Positions 16,098-23,770 of a DNA stretch of 50,354 nucleotides are shown piece by piece; positions within the stretch are counted from its first letter, which is position 1; each line of letters begins with the position of its first letter. The stretch is from an uncultured Oscillospiraceae bacterium (lineage in GTDB: Bacteria; Bacillota; Clostridia; Oscillospirales; Oscillospiraceae): NCBI GenBank assembly GCA_947632155.1, contig CANROF010000011.1, positions 1 through 50,354 of the forward strand, given 5' to 3'. A program made the translations under genes and the position numbers. A model generated the notes under the pieces. It was not told the origin of the DNA. It saw nothing but the letters and a program-made list of their open reading frames with translations, and made no database searches.

Positions 16098-16582
16098 GCC
16101 TCTTTCCGGACGCCTGAGATGTGCAAAAAGCGCGCCCGGGCGAAAACGTAGGTGTCCAGGGGCCGGTCCAGGGCGTCCAGCGTGTGGGCGCAGACGAGTA
16201 TCCGCGGCGACGTCTCCACGATCACCGGCGAGTGGTAAAAATGCCCGTCGGTGGCGCCGAGCTGCACGATGTCGCCGGGCCGGGCCTCCCCCCGCCGGAC
16301 CTCCCGCGCCCAGGGGCCGGGGCCCCGGTTGCCGACCAGGAAATCGTACAGGAACTCCACCCCCGTCCAGGAGGCGGTGCGCTCACTTGAGTTTACATAA
16401 TACCACCCAGTGACGGGCGTCCAATTCATGACCCCCGCTCCGGCGTAGATGCACTGGGACGCGAAATTCGTGCAGTCGCCGCCGATGCCCTCAAAGTCGT
16501 AGTACGCGGGATTGCGCCCCAGCGCCCAGCGCCGGGCGTACTCCACGGCGGAGGCGGCGTTGTAAGGGATAACGAGAAGCAT
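16091..16582 (-). CDS. Amidase_6-domain protein
   Basis: A 163-residue protein made entirely of the putative amidase domain PF12671 (Amidase_6), an NlpC/P60-like cysteine-peptidase fold. GGDCTNFASQC supplies the probable catalytic cysteine (C37), and the HSPVIV segment the histidine. AVEYARRWALGRNPAYYDF is the usual start of this domain. There is no signal peptide, so it may act inside the cell or in the spore compartment. A GAGGTGAGGT box precedes the ATG. Convergent with, and overlapping, the sirtuin gene. Confidence 0.85.
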   Translation of the reverse strand: MLLVIPYNAASAVEYARRWALGRNPAYYDFEGIGGDCTNFASQCIYAGAGVMNWTPVTGWYYVNSSERTASWTGVEFLYDFLVGNRGPGPWAREVRRGEARPGDIVQLGATDGHFYHSPVIVETSPRILVCAHTLDALDRPLDTYVFARARFLHISGVRKEAQ

Positions 16583-16619
16583 ACCTCACCTCATAAGTCG
16601 CAATTTATCCGGGAATGTG

Positions 16620-16877
16620 ATACTAATCCCTAATCAAAAACTCCAATTCGCGACGGCCTTTTTTGCCTCGTCGTCGCTCGAGCCGCTTAACCTCGGGCTC
16701 CCTTTGGTCGCCCTCAGGCGCAGGCTCGGCTCCTCCTCTCCCCACACGGCGGGCCGTGTGGGAGCCCCGATGCGTCAGACGGCTTGACAATACATACAGT
16801 ATTCTCTACGCCGTCTTCCTCGCCTGACGCAAAAAATCCTCGCCGCTCGGTTTGAGCTTTTAATCAGGGATTAGTAT
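16620..16877. mobile_element. MITE-like element with 24-bp terminal inverted repeats
   Basis: A 258-bp non-coding element. The left end (16620-16643) begins ATACTAATCCCT and the right end (16854-16877) is its imperfect inverse, ending AGGGATTAGTAT. TGA on both flanks may be a 3-bp target duplication. Inside is another long inverted repeat (TGCGTCAG with CTGACGCA, about 16769-16832). The last 37 bp (16841-16877) recur exactly at 25487-25523. No transposase is present, so movement in trans is inferred. It fills most of the gap between the amidase and LysM/GH18 genes. Confidence 0.7.
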
Positions 16878-16973
16878 GACGCCCTGAGGCGGAAATTCCC
16901 GGCCGCCCATTCTATGCTTATTCCCCGCACTTTTCCCCTCCCGCTCCATATAATGGGCCGAGGAGGGATTTTT

Positions 16974-18254
16974 ATGCTTATTCACGTGGTCCGGCGGGGA
17001 GATACGCTGTGGTCCATCGCCCGGCGGTACGGGGTGTCGGTGGCGCGCCTGCGGTCCGACAACGGCCTTACGGAAAACCAGATTCTGGTGGTGGGCCAGG
17101 CGCTCATCGTGACGCTGCCGTCGGAGGTCTACACCGTCCGGGCCGGGGACACGCTCTATTCCATCGCCCAGAGCTACGGCGTCACGGTGTTGGAGCTTAT
17201 TCAGAATAACCCGGAGCTTATTGAAAACGGCGTCCTCCGCCCCGGGCAGCAGCTCACGGTGGCCTTTCAGGGCGGCAAGCGGCGGAGCATCGCCGTCAAG
17301 GGCTACGCCTACCCCACGATAAGGCGGGAGGTGCTCCGCAGGGCCCTGCCGTATCTCACGTATCTTTCGGTGTTCTCCTACGGCTTCACCGAGTCCGGAG
17401 AGCTCATCCCGGCGGACGACAGGCGGCTCATCGCCGCGGCCTGGGAGTTTGGCGCCGCGCCGATACTGGTGTTCACGAGCCTCGACGAATCCGGCGGCTT
17501 CTCCACGGCCAGGGCCTCGCGGCTCTTTTCCGACGCGGCGCTTCAGGAGACGGTGCTCAATAATCTCCTGTCCGCCATGCGGGAGAGGGGATACATGGGC
17601 CTGGAGATGGACTTTGAGTACATCGCCCCGGACGACGCCCAGGGGTATCAGGCCTTCCTGCGCCGGGCCGTGGAGGTCATGGGCCCCAACGGGTATACCG
17701 TCAGCGCGGACCTGGCGCCCAAGACCCGCGCCGACCAGCCGGGGCTCCTCTACGAAGCCCACGACTACCCCGCCATCGGCTCCATCGTGGACCGTGTGCT
17801 CCTTATGACGTACGAGTGGGGCTACACTTATGGGCCGCCTATGGCGGTGGCGCCGGTGGACCAGGTGGAAAAGGTGGTGCGCTACGCCGTCAGCGCCATA
17901 GACCCCGGGAAGATCCTGATGGGCGTGCCCAACTACGGCTACGACTGGGCGCTGCCGTATGAACAGGGCATCTCCCGGGCGGAGAACATCGGCAATCAGG
18001 GGGCCGTGCTCCGGGCCGCCCGGTACGGCGCGGAGATCGAATTCGACGAGACGGCCCAGTCGCCCTTTTACTATTACTACTCCGGCGGGACGCGGCACGT
18101 GGTGTGGTTTGAGGACGTGCGCAGCATCGACGCCAAGCTCCGGCTCGCCGACAGGTACGGCGTTCTCGGCGTGGGGTACTGGAATATCATGCGGGCCTTT
18201 GCTCAAAACTGGGCCCTGCTGGCGGCCAGGTACTCGATCGCGAAAGTGATATAG
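16974..18254 (+). CDS. LysM-LysM-GH18 spore cortex-type hydrolase
   Basis: 426 residues: two N-terminal LysM domains (about 2-46 and 50-96; HVVRRGDTLWSIARRYGVS and YTVRAGDTLYSIAQSYGVT) and a GH18 TIM-barrel (about 105-426). The layout is that of YaaH/SleL, the N-acetylglucosaminidase of spore cortex remodelling. The catalytic strand reads GLEMDFEYI, with the acid E in the DxE position. There is no signal peptide, as in YaaH/SleL. ATG 16974 follows GGAGGG; an upstream ATG at 16914 lacks a ribosome binding site. CATATAAT about 25 bp upstream resembles a sporulation-type -10, but no clear -35 was found. Confidence 0.9.
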   Translation: MLIHVVRRGDTLWSIARRYGVSVARLRSDNGLTENQILVVGQALIVTLPSEVYTVRAGDTLYSIAQSYGVTVLELIQNNPELIENGVLRPGQQLTVAFQGGKRRSIAVKGYAYPTIRREVLRRALPYLTYLSVFSYGFTESGELIPADDRRLIAAAWEFGAAPILVFTSLDESGGFSTARASRLFSDAALQETVLNNLLSAMRERGYMGLEMDFEYIAPDDAQGYQAFLRRAVEVMGPNGYTVSADLAPKTRADQPGLLYEAHDYPAIGSIVDRVLLMTYEWGYTYGPPMAVAPVDQVEKVVRYAVSAIDPGKILMGVPNYGYDWALPYEQGISRAENIGNQGAVLRAARYGAEIEFDETAQSPFYYYYSGGTRHVVWFEDVRSIDAKLRLADRYGVLGVGYWNIMRAFAQNWALLAARYSIAKVI

Positions 18255-18350
18255 CCCCAGGATTGCAAAAACGGCGGTTTTGCGCCATGAGGCTTGCATT
18301 TTCCCCAAAAAGTGATAGCATAGAATTAATTATGCTACTGGAGAAGTAAA

Positions 18351-19871
18351 ATGTCTGAAATACACGAGCACAGGGGAAAAACCGTCATAACCGCCCTGGA
18401 CCGGCTGCCCTACGGGCAGGAGGGCGACCCCGGGGAGACTGGGAGAGTCGGCAAGGCCGCCGCCCCGGAGGGCGTCACAAGGCGCGAGCTCTATCGGGAC
18501 GTCATCCTCATCGCCATGCCGAGCCTCATCGAGCTGGTGCTGACGCAGCTCACCTCCATCGCCGACCAGATGATGGTGGGAAATCTTCCGGGGTACGAGG
18601 GAATCGTGGCCCTCACCGCCGTGGGGCTGGCCTCCCAGCCGAAGTTCCTGCTGATGACCATGGTCCAGGCCATGAACGTGGGCGCCACGGCCGTCATAGC
18701 GCGCTTCCGGGGACAGCAAAAGCGCGAAAAGTGCAACGACGTATTCAAGCACGCCATGATTTTAAACCTCCTGATGAGCGTCTTTTTCATGGCGGTGGGG
18801 CTTATGACCTCCGAGTGGCTCATCCGCTTCATGGGCGGCACCGGCATCTCCGAGGAGGCCATCATGCTGGGCAAGGAGTACCTGGACATCCAGCTCTACG
18901 GCTTCATCCCGCTGTGCATGACCATCACGGTGACGGCGGCGCTGCGGGGAATCGGCGACACAAAGACGCCGATGATCTACAACACCGTGGCAAACGTCAT
19001 AAACCTGGGCTTCAACTACGTCATGATCTACGGCCACTTCGGCGTGCCAAAAATGGGCGTGGCCGGGGCCTCCTGGGCCACCAACATCGGCCAGACCGTG
19101 GCCTTTTTCATCGCTATGTGGGTGAGCCTTGGGAAAAAGAAGTACGTCTACCTGGACCTCCGGGAGAAATTCGTCTTCAACCGCGGGCTCATGGGGGATG
19201 TTATAAACATCGGCGTGCCCTCCATGGTGGAGCAGCTTCTCATGCGCCTGGGGCTCATCATCTACACCCGCCAGGTCACGGGCCTGGGGGACACGGTCTA
19301 CGCCACCCACAACGTCTTGATGTCCATCCAGTCCATGAGCTTCATGGTGGGCCAGGCCTTCGCCGCCGCGGCCACGACGCTGATGGGCCAGTCCATCGGC
19401 AAGCGCCGCTACGATATGTCCGCGGTGTACATGCGCCGGACGCGGGACCTGGGGGTGGTGTTCTCCCTCTTTATGGCGGCGGTTTTGGCGTTCCTCAACC
19501 GGCCTATCATCGCCATGTTCAAAAATGACCCGGCGGTCATCGACATGGGCGCGCCGATTCTCTATCTGCTGGCGGCCTCCCAGCCGCTGCAGGCCGACCA
19601 GTTCATCGTCTCCGGCGGCCTTCGGGGCGCGGGGGACACGCGGTTTACCGCCGTGGTCATGGCCGTGACGGTCCTGGGCCTTCGGAGCGGCCTTGCCATC
19701 ATCACCATCAACTACATGAATCTGGGCCTCTGGGGCGCGTGGATCGCGCTGGTCATCGACCAGTGCTCCCGGACCTTCATCATGGCCCTGCGCTATCACT
19801 CCGGCAGGTGGAAGGAGATCAGCCGCTCCTTCAAGCACGCCCACCCCAGGGAACACGAGGCCGAAAAATAA
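18351..19871 (+). CDS. MATE family multidrug/metabolite exporter
   Basis: 506 residues with twelve predicted membrane helices in two halves, preceded by an unusual polar N-terminal extension of about 45 residues rich in charged and Gly/Pro residues. IAMPSLIELVLTQLTSIADQMMVG and ALRGIGDTKTPM (repeated as GGLRGAGDTRFT in the second half) are typical MatE positions. It should exchange Na+ or H+ for cationic compounds. GGAGAAG precedes the ATG. A strong bidirectional terminator follows. Confidence 0.93.
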   Translation: MSEIHEHRGKTVITALDRLPYGQEGDPGETGRVGKAAAPEGVTRRELYRDVILIAMPSLIELVLTQLTSIADQMMVGNLPGYEGIVALTAVGLASQPKFLLMTMVQAMNVGATAVIARFRGQQKREKCNDVFKHAMILNLLMSVFFMAVGLMTSEWLIRFMGGTGISEEAIMLGKEYLDIQLYGFIPLCMTITVTAALRGIGDTKTPMIYNTVANVINLGFNYVMIYGHFGVPKMGVAGASWATNIGQTVAFFIAMWVSLGKKKYVYLDLREKFVFNRGLMGDVINIGVPSMVEQLLMRLGLIIYTRQVTGLGDTVYATHNVLMSIQSMSFMVGQAFAAAATTLMGQSIGKRRYDMSAVYMRRTRDLGVVFSLFMAAVLAFLNRPIIAMFKNDPAVIDMGAPILYLLAASQPLQADQFIVSGGLRGAGDTRFTAVVMAVTVLGLRSGLAIITINYMNLGLWGAWIALVIDQCSRTFIMALRYHSGRWKEISRSFKHAHPREHEAEK

Positions 19872-19876
19872 AGCAC

Positions 19877-19930
19877 AAAAAAACCGCCGCCCCGGCCCTT
19901 TTCTGAGCCGGAGCGGCGGATATTTTTATT
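19877..19930. terminator. Bidirectional terminator between the MATE and phosphatase genes
   Basis: A 13-bp GC stem with one mismatch (19884-19896 with 19907-19919), flanked by an A-run on the left and TATTTTTATT on the right, serving both converging genes. Confidence 0.85.
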
Positions 19931-20369
19931 GAAGCGTGTCCAAAAGGGCCGCGCAGCCGCGGGTTATGTCCTCCCAGGTCTTTTCAAAATCCCCGGTGTA
20001 CCAGGGGTCCGCCACGTCCCGGGGGGTGGAGGTGTAGTCCAGCAGGAGGCGCAGCTTCCCCAGCCTGTCGCCGCCGAAAAGGCGCTGCATAGAGCGCATA
20101 TTGGCCCGGTCCATGCCGATGATGAGGTCGAATTTGCCGTAGTCCTTGGCCGTGAGCTGCCGCGCCCGCTTCCCGGACGGGTCCAGGCCGTGGGCCACGA
20201 GCACCCGCCGCGCCGGGGGATAGACGGGGTTGCCCAGCTCCTCCGCGCTGGTGGCGGCGGACTCCACGCAGACCTCCACCCCCCGCCGCGCCGCCATGTC
20301 CCGCAGCACAAGCTCCGCCATAGGGCTCCGGCAGATATTCCCGTGACACACAAAAAGCACCTTTGTCAT
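19926..20369 (-). CDS. Low-molecular-weight protein-tyrosine phosphatase
   Basis: 147 residues, the standard family size. The P-loop CHGNICRS (C8, R14) sits at the N-terminus, and the general-acid aspartate lies in DPWYTGDF near residue 120. Such enzymes act on bacterial tyrosine kinases or phospho-arginine proteins; the partner is not encoded here. AAGGAG precedes the ATG. It has a perfect consensus promoter at 20430-20458. Confidence 0.95.
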   Translation of the reverse strand: MTKVLFVCHGNICRSPMAELVLRDMAARRGVEVCVESAATSAEELGNPVYPPARRVLVAHGLDPSGKRARQLTAKDYGKFDLIIGMDRANMRSMQRLFGGDRLGKLRLLLDYTSTPRDVADPWYTGDFEKTWEDITRGCAALLDTLQ

Positions 20370-20429
20370 TTTTTCTCCTTATAAATAGGCCGCGAGTAGA
20401 ATCGGGCCGGGAGGCCCACACACCCGGTC

Positions 20430-20458
20430 ATTATATATTGCCGAAAAGCTCCTGTCAA
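20430..20458 (-). promoter_or_regulatory. Consensus promoter of the phosphatase gene
   Basis: On the minus strand: TTGACA (20453-20458), 17-bp spacer, TATAAT (20430-20435). The -35 box directly abuts the edge of repeat copy C. Confidence 0.75.
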
Positions 20459-20459
20459 C

Positions 20460-20661
20460 CTGTCGAAAAAGCCCTGACGGGCTTTTCCGACAAGGGGAAC
20501 GTGCGGGAAATTTTCGCTGAATTTTGCGAAATTCAGCGAAAACTTCCCTGCTGTCGCCCTGCGCGCACGCCCAAAGGGCGCACGCTTGTGCGACAAAAGG
20601 GATTTTTTCCGACGCGCATGTCGCCGGAAAAAATATTGAAATTGAGTTTTTTGACAAACTG
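20460..20661 (+). repeat. Four-hairpin interspersed element, copy C
   Basis: Same orientation as copy A. Stem I: 20462-20474 with 20479-20491. Stem II: 20511-20524 with 20529-20542. Stem III: 20552-20557 with 20590-20595, with an inner CGCCC/GGGCG. Stem IV: 20603-20611 with 20625-20633. Differences from copy A in stems II and III are matched by complementary changes in the partner strand. It lies between two minus-strand genes. Confidence 0.85.
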
Positions 20662-20703
20662 AGCGGCGGACAGCTCGCTTTTGCTTGCTGTCCGCCGCTC
20701 TTT
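20661..20703. terminator. Terminator hairpin after the TlpA lipoprotein gene
   Basis: A perfect 14-bp GC stem (20661-20674 with 20687-20700), between the lipoprotein stop codon (20728) and repeat copy C. Confidence 0.65.
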
Positions 20704-20727
20704 GAAAGATAGCTGGTATGGATTCCT

Positions 20728-22749
20728 TTAATTCTTGGTCAGGGTGAAGGACAGGACGCCGCCGTTGGCCTCGGTGTAGTACTCGGCCTCGGTGTCAAAG
20801 GCGTAGCCGTCGGGGGCCTTGATGACCTGGATGTGATAGGCAAGGGCCGGGAAGACGAAGCCGATGACGCCGTTATCGTCGCTTGTCATGGGCAGGCAGG
20901 AGTCGTCGTCGCAGACGTTGGCGATGACGCCGGGGACCGGGTCGCCGTTCTGGTCGGCAAAGACCAGGGTGTACATGGCGCTGCCCTCGGGGATGGCGTC
21001 GTTGCCCTCCAGAATGGCGGTGGTGCCGGGGGCGGAGCCGTCGGCGTACTTCCAGGAGGCGGCCAGGGTGCCGTCCTCATTGGAGAGGTTGCGCACCATG
21101 AAGGTGTTCAGGGCCTCCTCGCTGGTGAAGTAGAGCACCATGGGTCCGGCGGTGTTGGGGTCGGTGTAGAGCTGGACGTAGCTGTAGGTGGAGGTGGTGC
21201 TGGCGGGGACCTGGACGGTGTAGACGTCGCCGTTAAGGCGGTCGGCAAGGGTCACGGCGCCCTGGCCGCCGTCGGCGAAGTAGAGGACGGTGGCGGTGTC
21301 GGGGTCGTGGGTGAGGGTCACGTTGAAGGAGGGATTCCCGCCGGGAACCACGTAGCAGCGGGCTCCGCCGAAGTTGGCGTCCACAAGTCCGGTGGGATCG
21401 TAGATCACGACCTCCCGGGCGGCGGTGTCAGCGGGGGAAATGGTATCGGCGTCGGCGTGGGGATAGTGGGGCAGCGCGGCCAGGTAAGGCGCGGCCTCCT
21501 CGGCGGAGACAAGGCGCACCTCATCGACGCAGGCCAGGTCGCTGCCCTCCTCGGTGGCGGCGTCCTTGACATAGGCAAAGGTGACCTCGTAGGTCCCGTC
21601 CTCAGTAAACTCGTAAGCCCAGGTGCTCCACTCGATCTCGCCGGAGAGGCTCTTCACGGTGTCGCCGTTGACGGCGAAATTCAAAAAGTCGTAGCCGGCT
21701 TCGGAGGAGACGCGGTAGTCGAAGAGCAGGACCTGACCGGCCTTGGCCTCCACGGTGACGCTGACAAGGGAGCTCGTGTTGGCGATTCCCTTGTTGGTGG
21801 ACACAAGGTAGGTGCGGTCGTTCTTGTTCATGACCTTCATGGGCCAGTCATACTCGCTGACGGGGTTGGAAACGGCCAGAGCGCCGCCCTCGGTGTTCAG
21901 CGCGGCGGAGAGCGCCTGGACGTCCGGGGCATCAACGGTGGGCTTGGGACCGGGAATGCCGCTCAAGAGCACGGACTCGGTGTAGTCGTCGCCGGTGAAC
22001 ACGTCGAAGAGGCGCTGGAAAGTATCTGAGGAATCCTGGGAGCCGACCTCCACAAGGCATACAACGCCGAAGCGGTCCACCACGATGGAGATGGGTATGT
22101 AGCCGGTGGAGAAGTCGCCGTACACGTCGGTGACGTCACGGCCCACGGGGAAAGTCATGCCCATGGCGGAGACATAATCCTTGAGCACGTCGTCGGTGTC
22201 CTCGGGCTCGCAGGAGATGGCAAAGACCTCAACGTTGTCCTTGTTGGCCTCGTAGGCGGCCTCCATGTAGGGGAACTCCTGCTGGCAGGGGCCGCACCAG
22301 GTGGCCCAGCAGTTGATGAGCACCATCTTCTTGGTCTTGAGCGTGTCATAAAGGTTGTGCTCCACGCCGTCATAGGTGGTGAAGGTGAAGTCCTTGATGC
22401 GGTCGCCAAGGCCGGTGCCCTCGGGGATGCTCATGTCGATGAGGCTCACGCCCTCGTCAGGCTGATCGCCGGTGTCGCCGGGCTGATCGCCGGTATCGCC
22501 GGGCTGGTCGCCGGTGTCGCCGGGCTGGTCGCCGGTGTCGCCGGGCTGGTCGCCGGTATCGCCGGGCTGGTCGCCGGTGTCGCCGGGCTGGTCGCCGGTG
22601 TCGCCGGGCTGGTCGCCGGTATCACCGGGCTGGTCGCCCGTCTCACCGGGCTCCTTGCCGGCGTCTCCGCTGCCGCCGCAGGCGGCCAGGCCCAGGCAGA
22701 GGCTCAGGGCCAGGAGGAGAGCCAGCAGCGATTTTACGCTGATTTTCAT
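20728..22749 (-). CDS. TlpA-type thioredoxin lipoprotein with repeat linker and extra domains
   Basis: A 673-residue exported lipoprotein. The signal peptide ends in the lipobox LAAC (C24). A spacer of nine 7-residue repeats (one PGETGDQ and eight PGDTGDQ, about residues 35-97) lifts the catalytic part off the membrane. A TlpA/AhpC-like thioredoxin domain (about 110-255) carries WATWCGPCQQEFPYM with the CXXC pair. The remaining 400 residues look like beta-sandwich modules, ending in a prealbumin-like repeat (GVIANVCDDD to LTKN). It is about four times longer than ordinary TlpA. It probably reduces or oxidises protein thiols outside the cell with the redox operon opposite. Two start-side promoters are divergent. 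Confidence 0.88.
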   Translation of the reverse strand: MKISVKSLLALLLALSLCLGLAACGGSGDAGKEPGETGDQPGDTGDQPGDTGDQPGDTGDQPGDTGDQPGDTGDQPGDTGDQPGDTGDQPGDTGDQPDEGVSLIDMSIPEGTGLGDRIKDFTFTTYDGVEHNLYDTLKTKKMVLINCWATWCGPCQQEFPYMEAAYEANKDNVEVFAISCEPEDTDDVLKDYVSAMGMTFPVGRDVTDVYGDFSTGYIPISIVVDRFGVVCLVEVGSQDSSDTFQRLFDVFTGDDYTESVLLSGIPGPKPTVDAPDVQALSAALNTEGGALAVSNPVSEYDWPMKVMNKNDRTYLVSTNKGIANTSSLVSVTVEAKAGQVLLFDYRVSSEAGYDFLNFAVNGDTVKSLSGEIEWSTWAYEFTEDGTYEVTFAYVKDAATEEGSDLACVDEVRLVSAEEAAPYLAALPHYPHADADTISPADTAAREVVIYDPTGLVDANFGGARCYVVPGGNPSFNVTLTHDPDTATVLYFADGGQGAVTLADRLNGDVYTVQVPASTTSTYSYVQLYTDPNTAGPMVLYFTSEEALNTFMVRNLSNEDGTLAASWKYADGSAPGTTAILEGNDAIPEGSAMYTLVFADQNGDPVPGVIANVCDDDSCLPMTSDDNGVIGFVFPALAYHIQVIKAPDGYAFDTEAEYYTEANGGVLSFTLTKN
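22460..22648. repeat. Nine 21-bp in-frame tandem repeats
   Basis: Nine consecutive 21-bp units within the lipoprotein gene, nearly identical at the DNA level and coding PG(D/E)TGDQ. High identity implies recent expansion and length instability. Confidence 0.95.
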
Positions 22750-22822
22750 TTTCGTTCCTCCGAATGATCAAATTTACCCGCATTTTTACCGAATTAAAGT
22801 AATAAAATTACGGATATACAAC

Positions 22823-22851
22823 ATTCTAATAAAAAACCGTTCACAAGTCAA
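22823..22851 (-). promoter_or_regulatory. Promoter of the TlpA lipoprotein gene
   Basis: On the minus strand: TTGACT (22846-22851), 17-bp spacer, TAGAAT (22823-22828). Confidence 0.6.
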
Positions 22852-22927
22852 TGGCACTTATGACGAAGCTCATTGGCAACGGCGCGGATTTTTATGCACT
22901 TTTTTGTCAAAAATGCGCCATTGGCCT

Positions 22928-22956
22928 TTGCAATCCGCCGGGAAACGGATTATAAT
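22928..22956 (+). promoter_or_regulatory. Promoter of the membrane redox operon
   Basis: TTGCAA (22928-22933), 17-bp spacer, TATAAT (22951-22956). It is divergent from the lipoprotein promoter, so one intergenic region controls both arms of the locus. Confidence 0.65.
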
Positions 22957-23002
22957 ATACATACTTGTGAAAGAATCAATTTTTTGAAAAGGAGGCGACC
23001 GG

Positions 23003-23770
23003 ATGGAAAAGGCGCGTAAAATCATGAAGCTCGCGGCGGCACTGGCCGCGGCGGCTGTCTGCGTACTGCTCATCTGGCAGGCGGTGGACATCTATCTGAC
23101 CGGCAACGCGCCGGAAAACTTCAGCGCCCCGGGGGTGCGGATAGAGCCCGTCTACTCCCGGGCCGACGCCGCCAGGCGCCTGGGGAGCATCGCCCCGGCG
23201 CTGTGGGCGCTGCTGGCGGTCATCGCCGCGGACCTCATCCTGGATGCGGCGGCGGGGGAGCGGGGGCGGACCGGGGCCCTCCTCTTCCCGGAGGACCGGG
23301 TCCGGGAGCTGTCCGCCCGGGTGTCGGAGCTTCCCCAGGGGTGCCGGAGGCTCCGGAAAAAGCGCCGGTGGGCGTATCTGGCCGCGGCGCTGGTCTGCGC
23401 CGTCAGCGCCGGGGCCGCCGGGGCGTATCTTCTTGACCCGGCCAGCTTTTCGAGCCTTGAGCTGGAGAGCGTCATGGGCGCGATGCTCCTGCACACCGTC
23501 CCCTGGGCCGCGCTGGCGCTGGGGAGCGTCCTGGCCGCGTCCTGCATCTCCGGCGGCTGCGCCAAAAAGGAGCTGGAGCTATTGAGATCCGCGCCCAAAA
23601 AGCCCGGAGGGGCCGCCCCGGCGGCCAAAAAGCGCCCCCTCTGGCCCCTGCGGTGCGGGCTCTGCGCCGCCGCCGTGGCGCTGTTGGCTCTGGGAATCAT
23701 GAACGGCGGGCTCTGGGACGTGCTGGTGAAAGCCATCAATATCTGTACGGAGTGTATCGGCCTTGGATAA
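23003..23770 (+). CDS. Membrane protein with CD1871A-like CXXC tail
   Basis: 255 residues with about four membrane helices (near 10-28, 62-80, 122-142 and 165-185), a basic loop, a final helix and the C-terminus VKAINICTECIGLG. This ending matches the small CD1871A-family CXXC proteins of Clostridia, which usually are about 45 residues and lie beside TlpA and 4Fe-4S membrane-protein genes. Here the tail is fused to a larger membrane body I do not recognise. AAGGAGG precedes the ATG. Its stop overlaps the next gene by 8 bp, so they are translationally coupled. Confidence 0.7.
   Translation: MEKARKIMKLAAALAAAAVCVLLIWQAVDIYLTGNAPENFSAPGVRIEPVYSRADAARRLGSIAPALWALLAVIAADLILDAAAGERGRTGALLFPEDRVRELSARVSELPQGCRRLRKKRRWAYLAAALVCAVSAGAAGAYLLDPASFSSLELESVMGAMLLHTVPWAALALGSVLAASCISGGCAKKELELLRSAPKKPGGAAPAAKKRPLWPLRCGLCAAAVALLALGIMNGGLWDVLVKAINICTECIGLG

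Noticed and set aside
16583-16973. A small RNA or gene in the gap before the LysM/GH18 gene
   Set aside because: The gap is accounted for by the MITE-like element; its inner inverted repeats belong to that element and no coding frame is convincing.
22460-22648. CRISPR array
   Set aside because: The 21-bp units are contiguous without spacers and are in-frame coding repeats.
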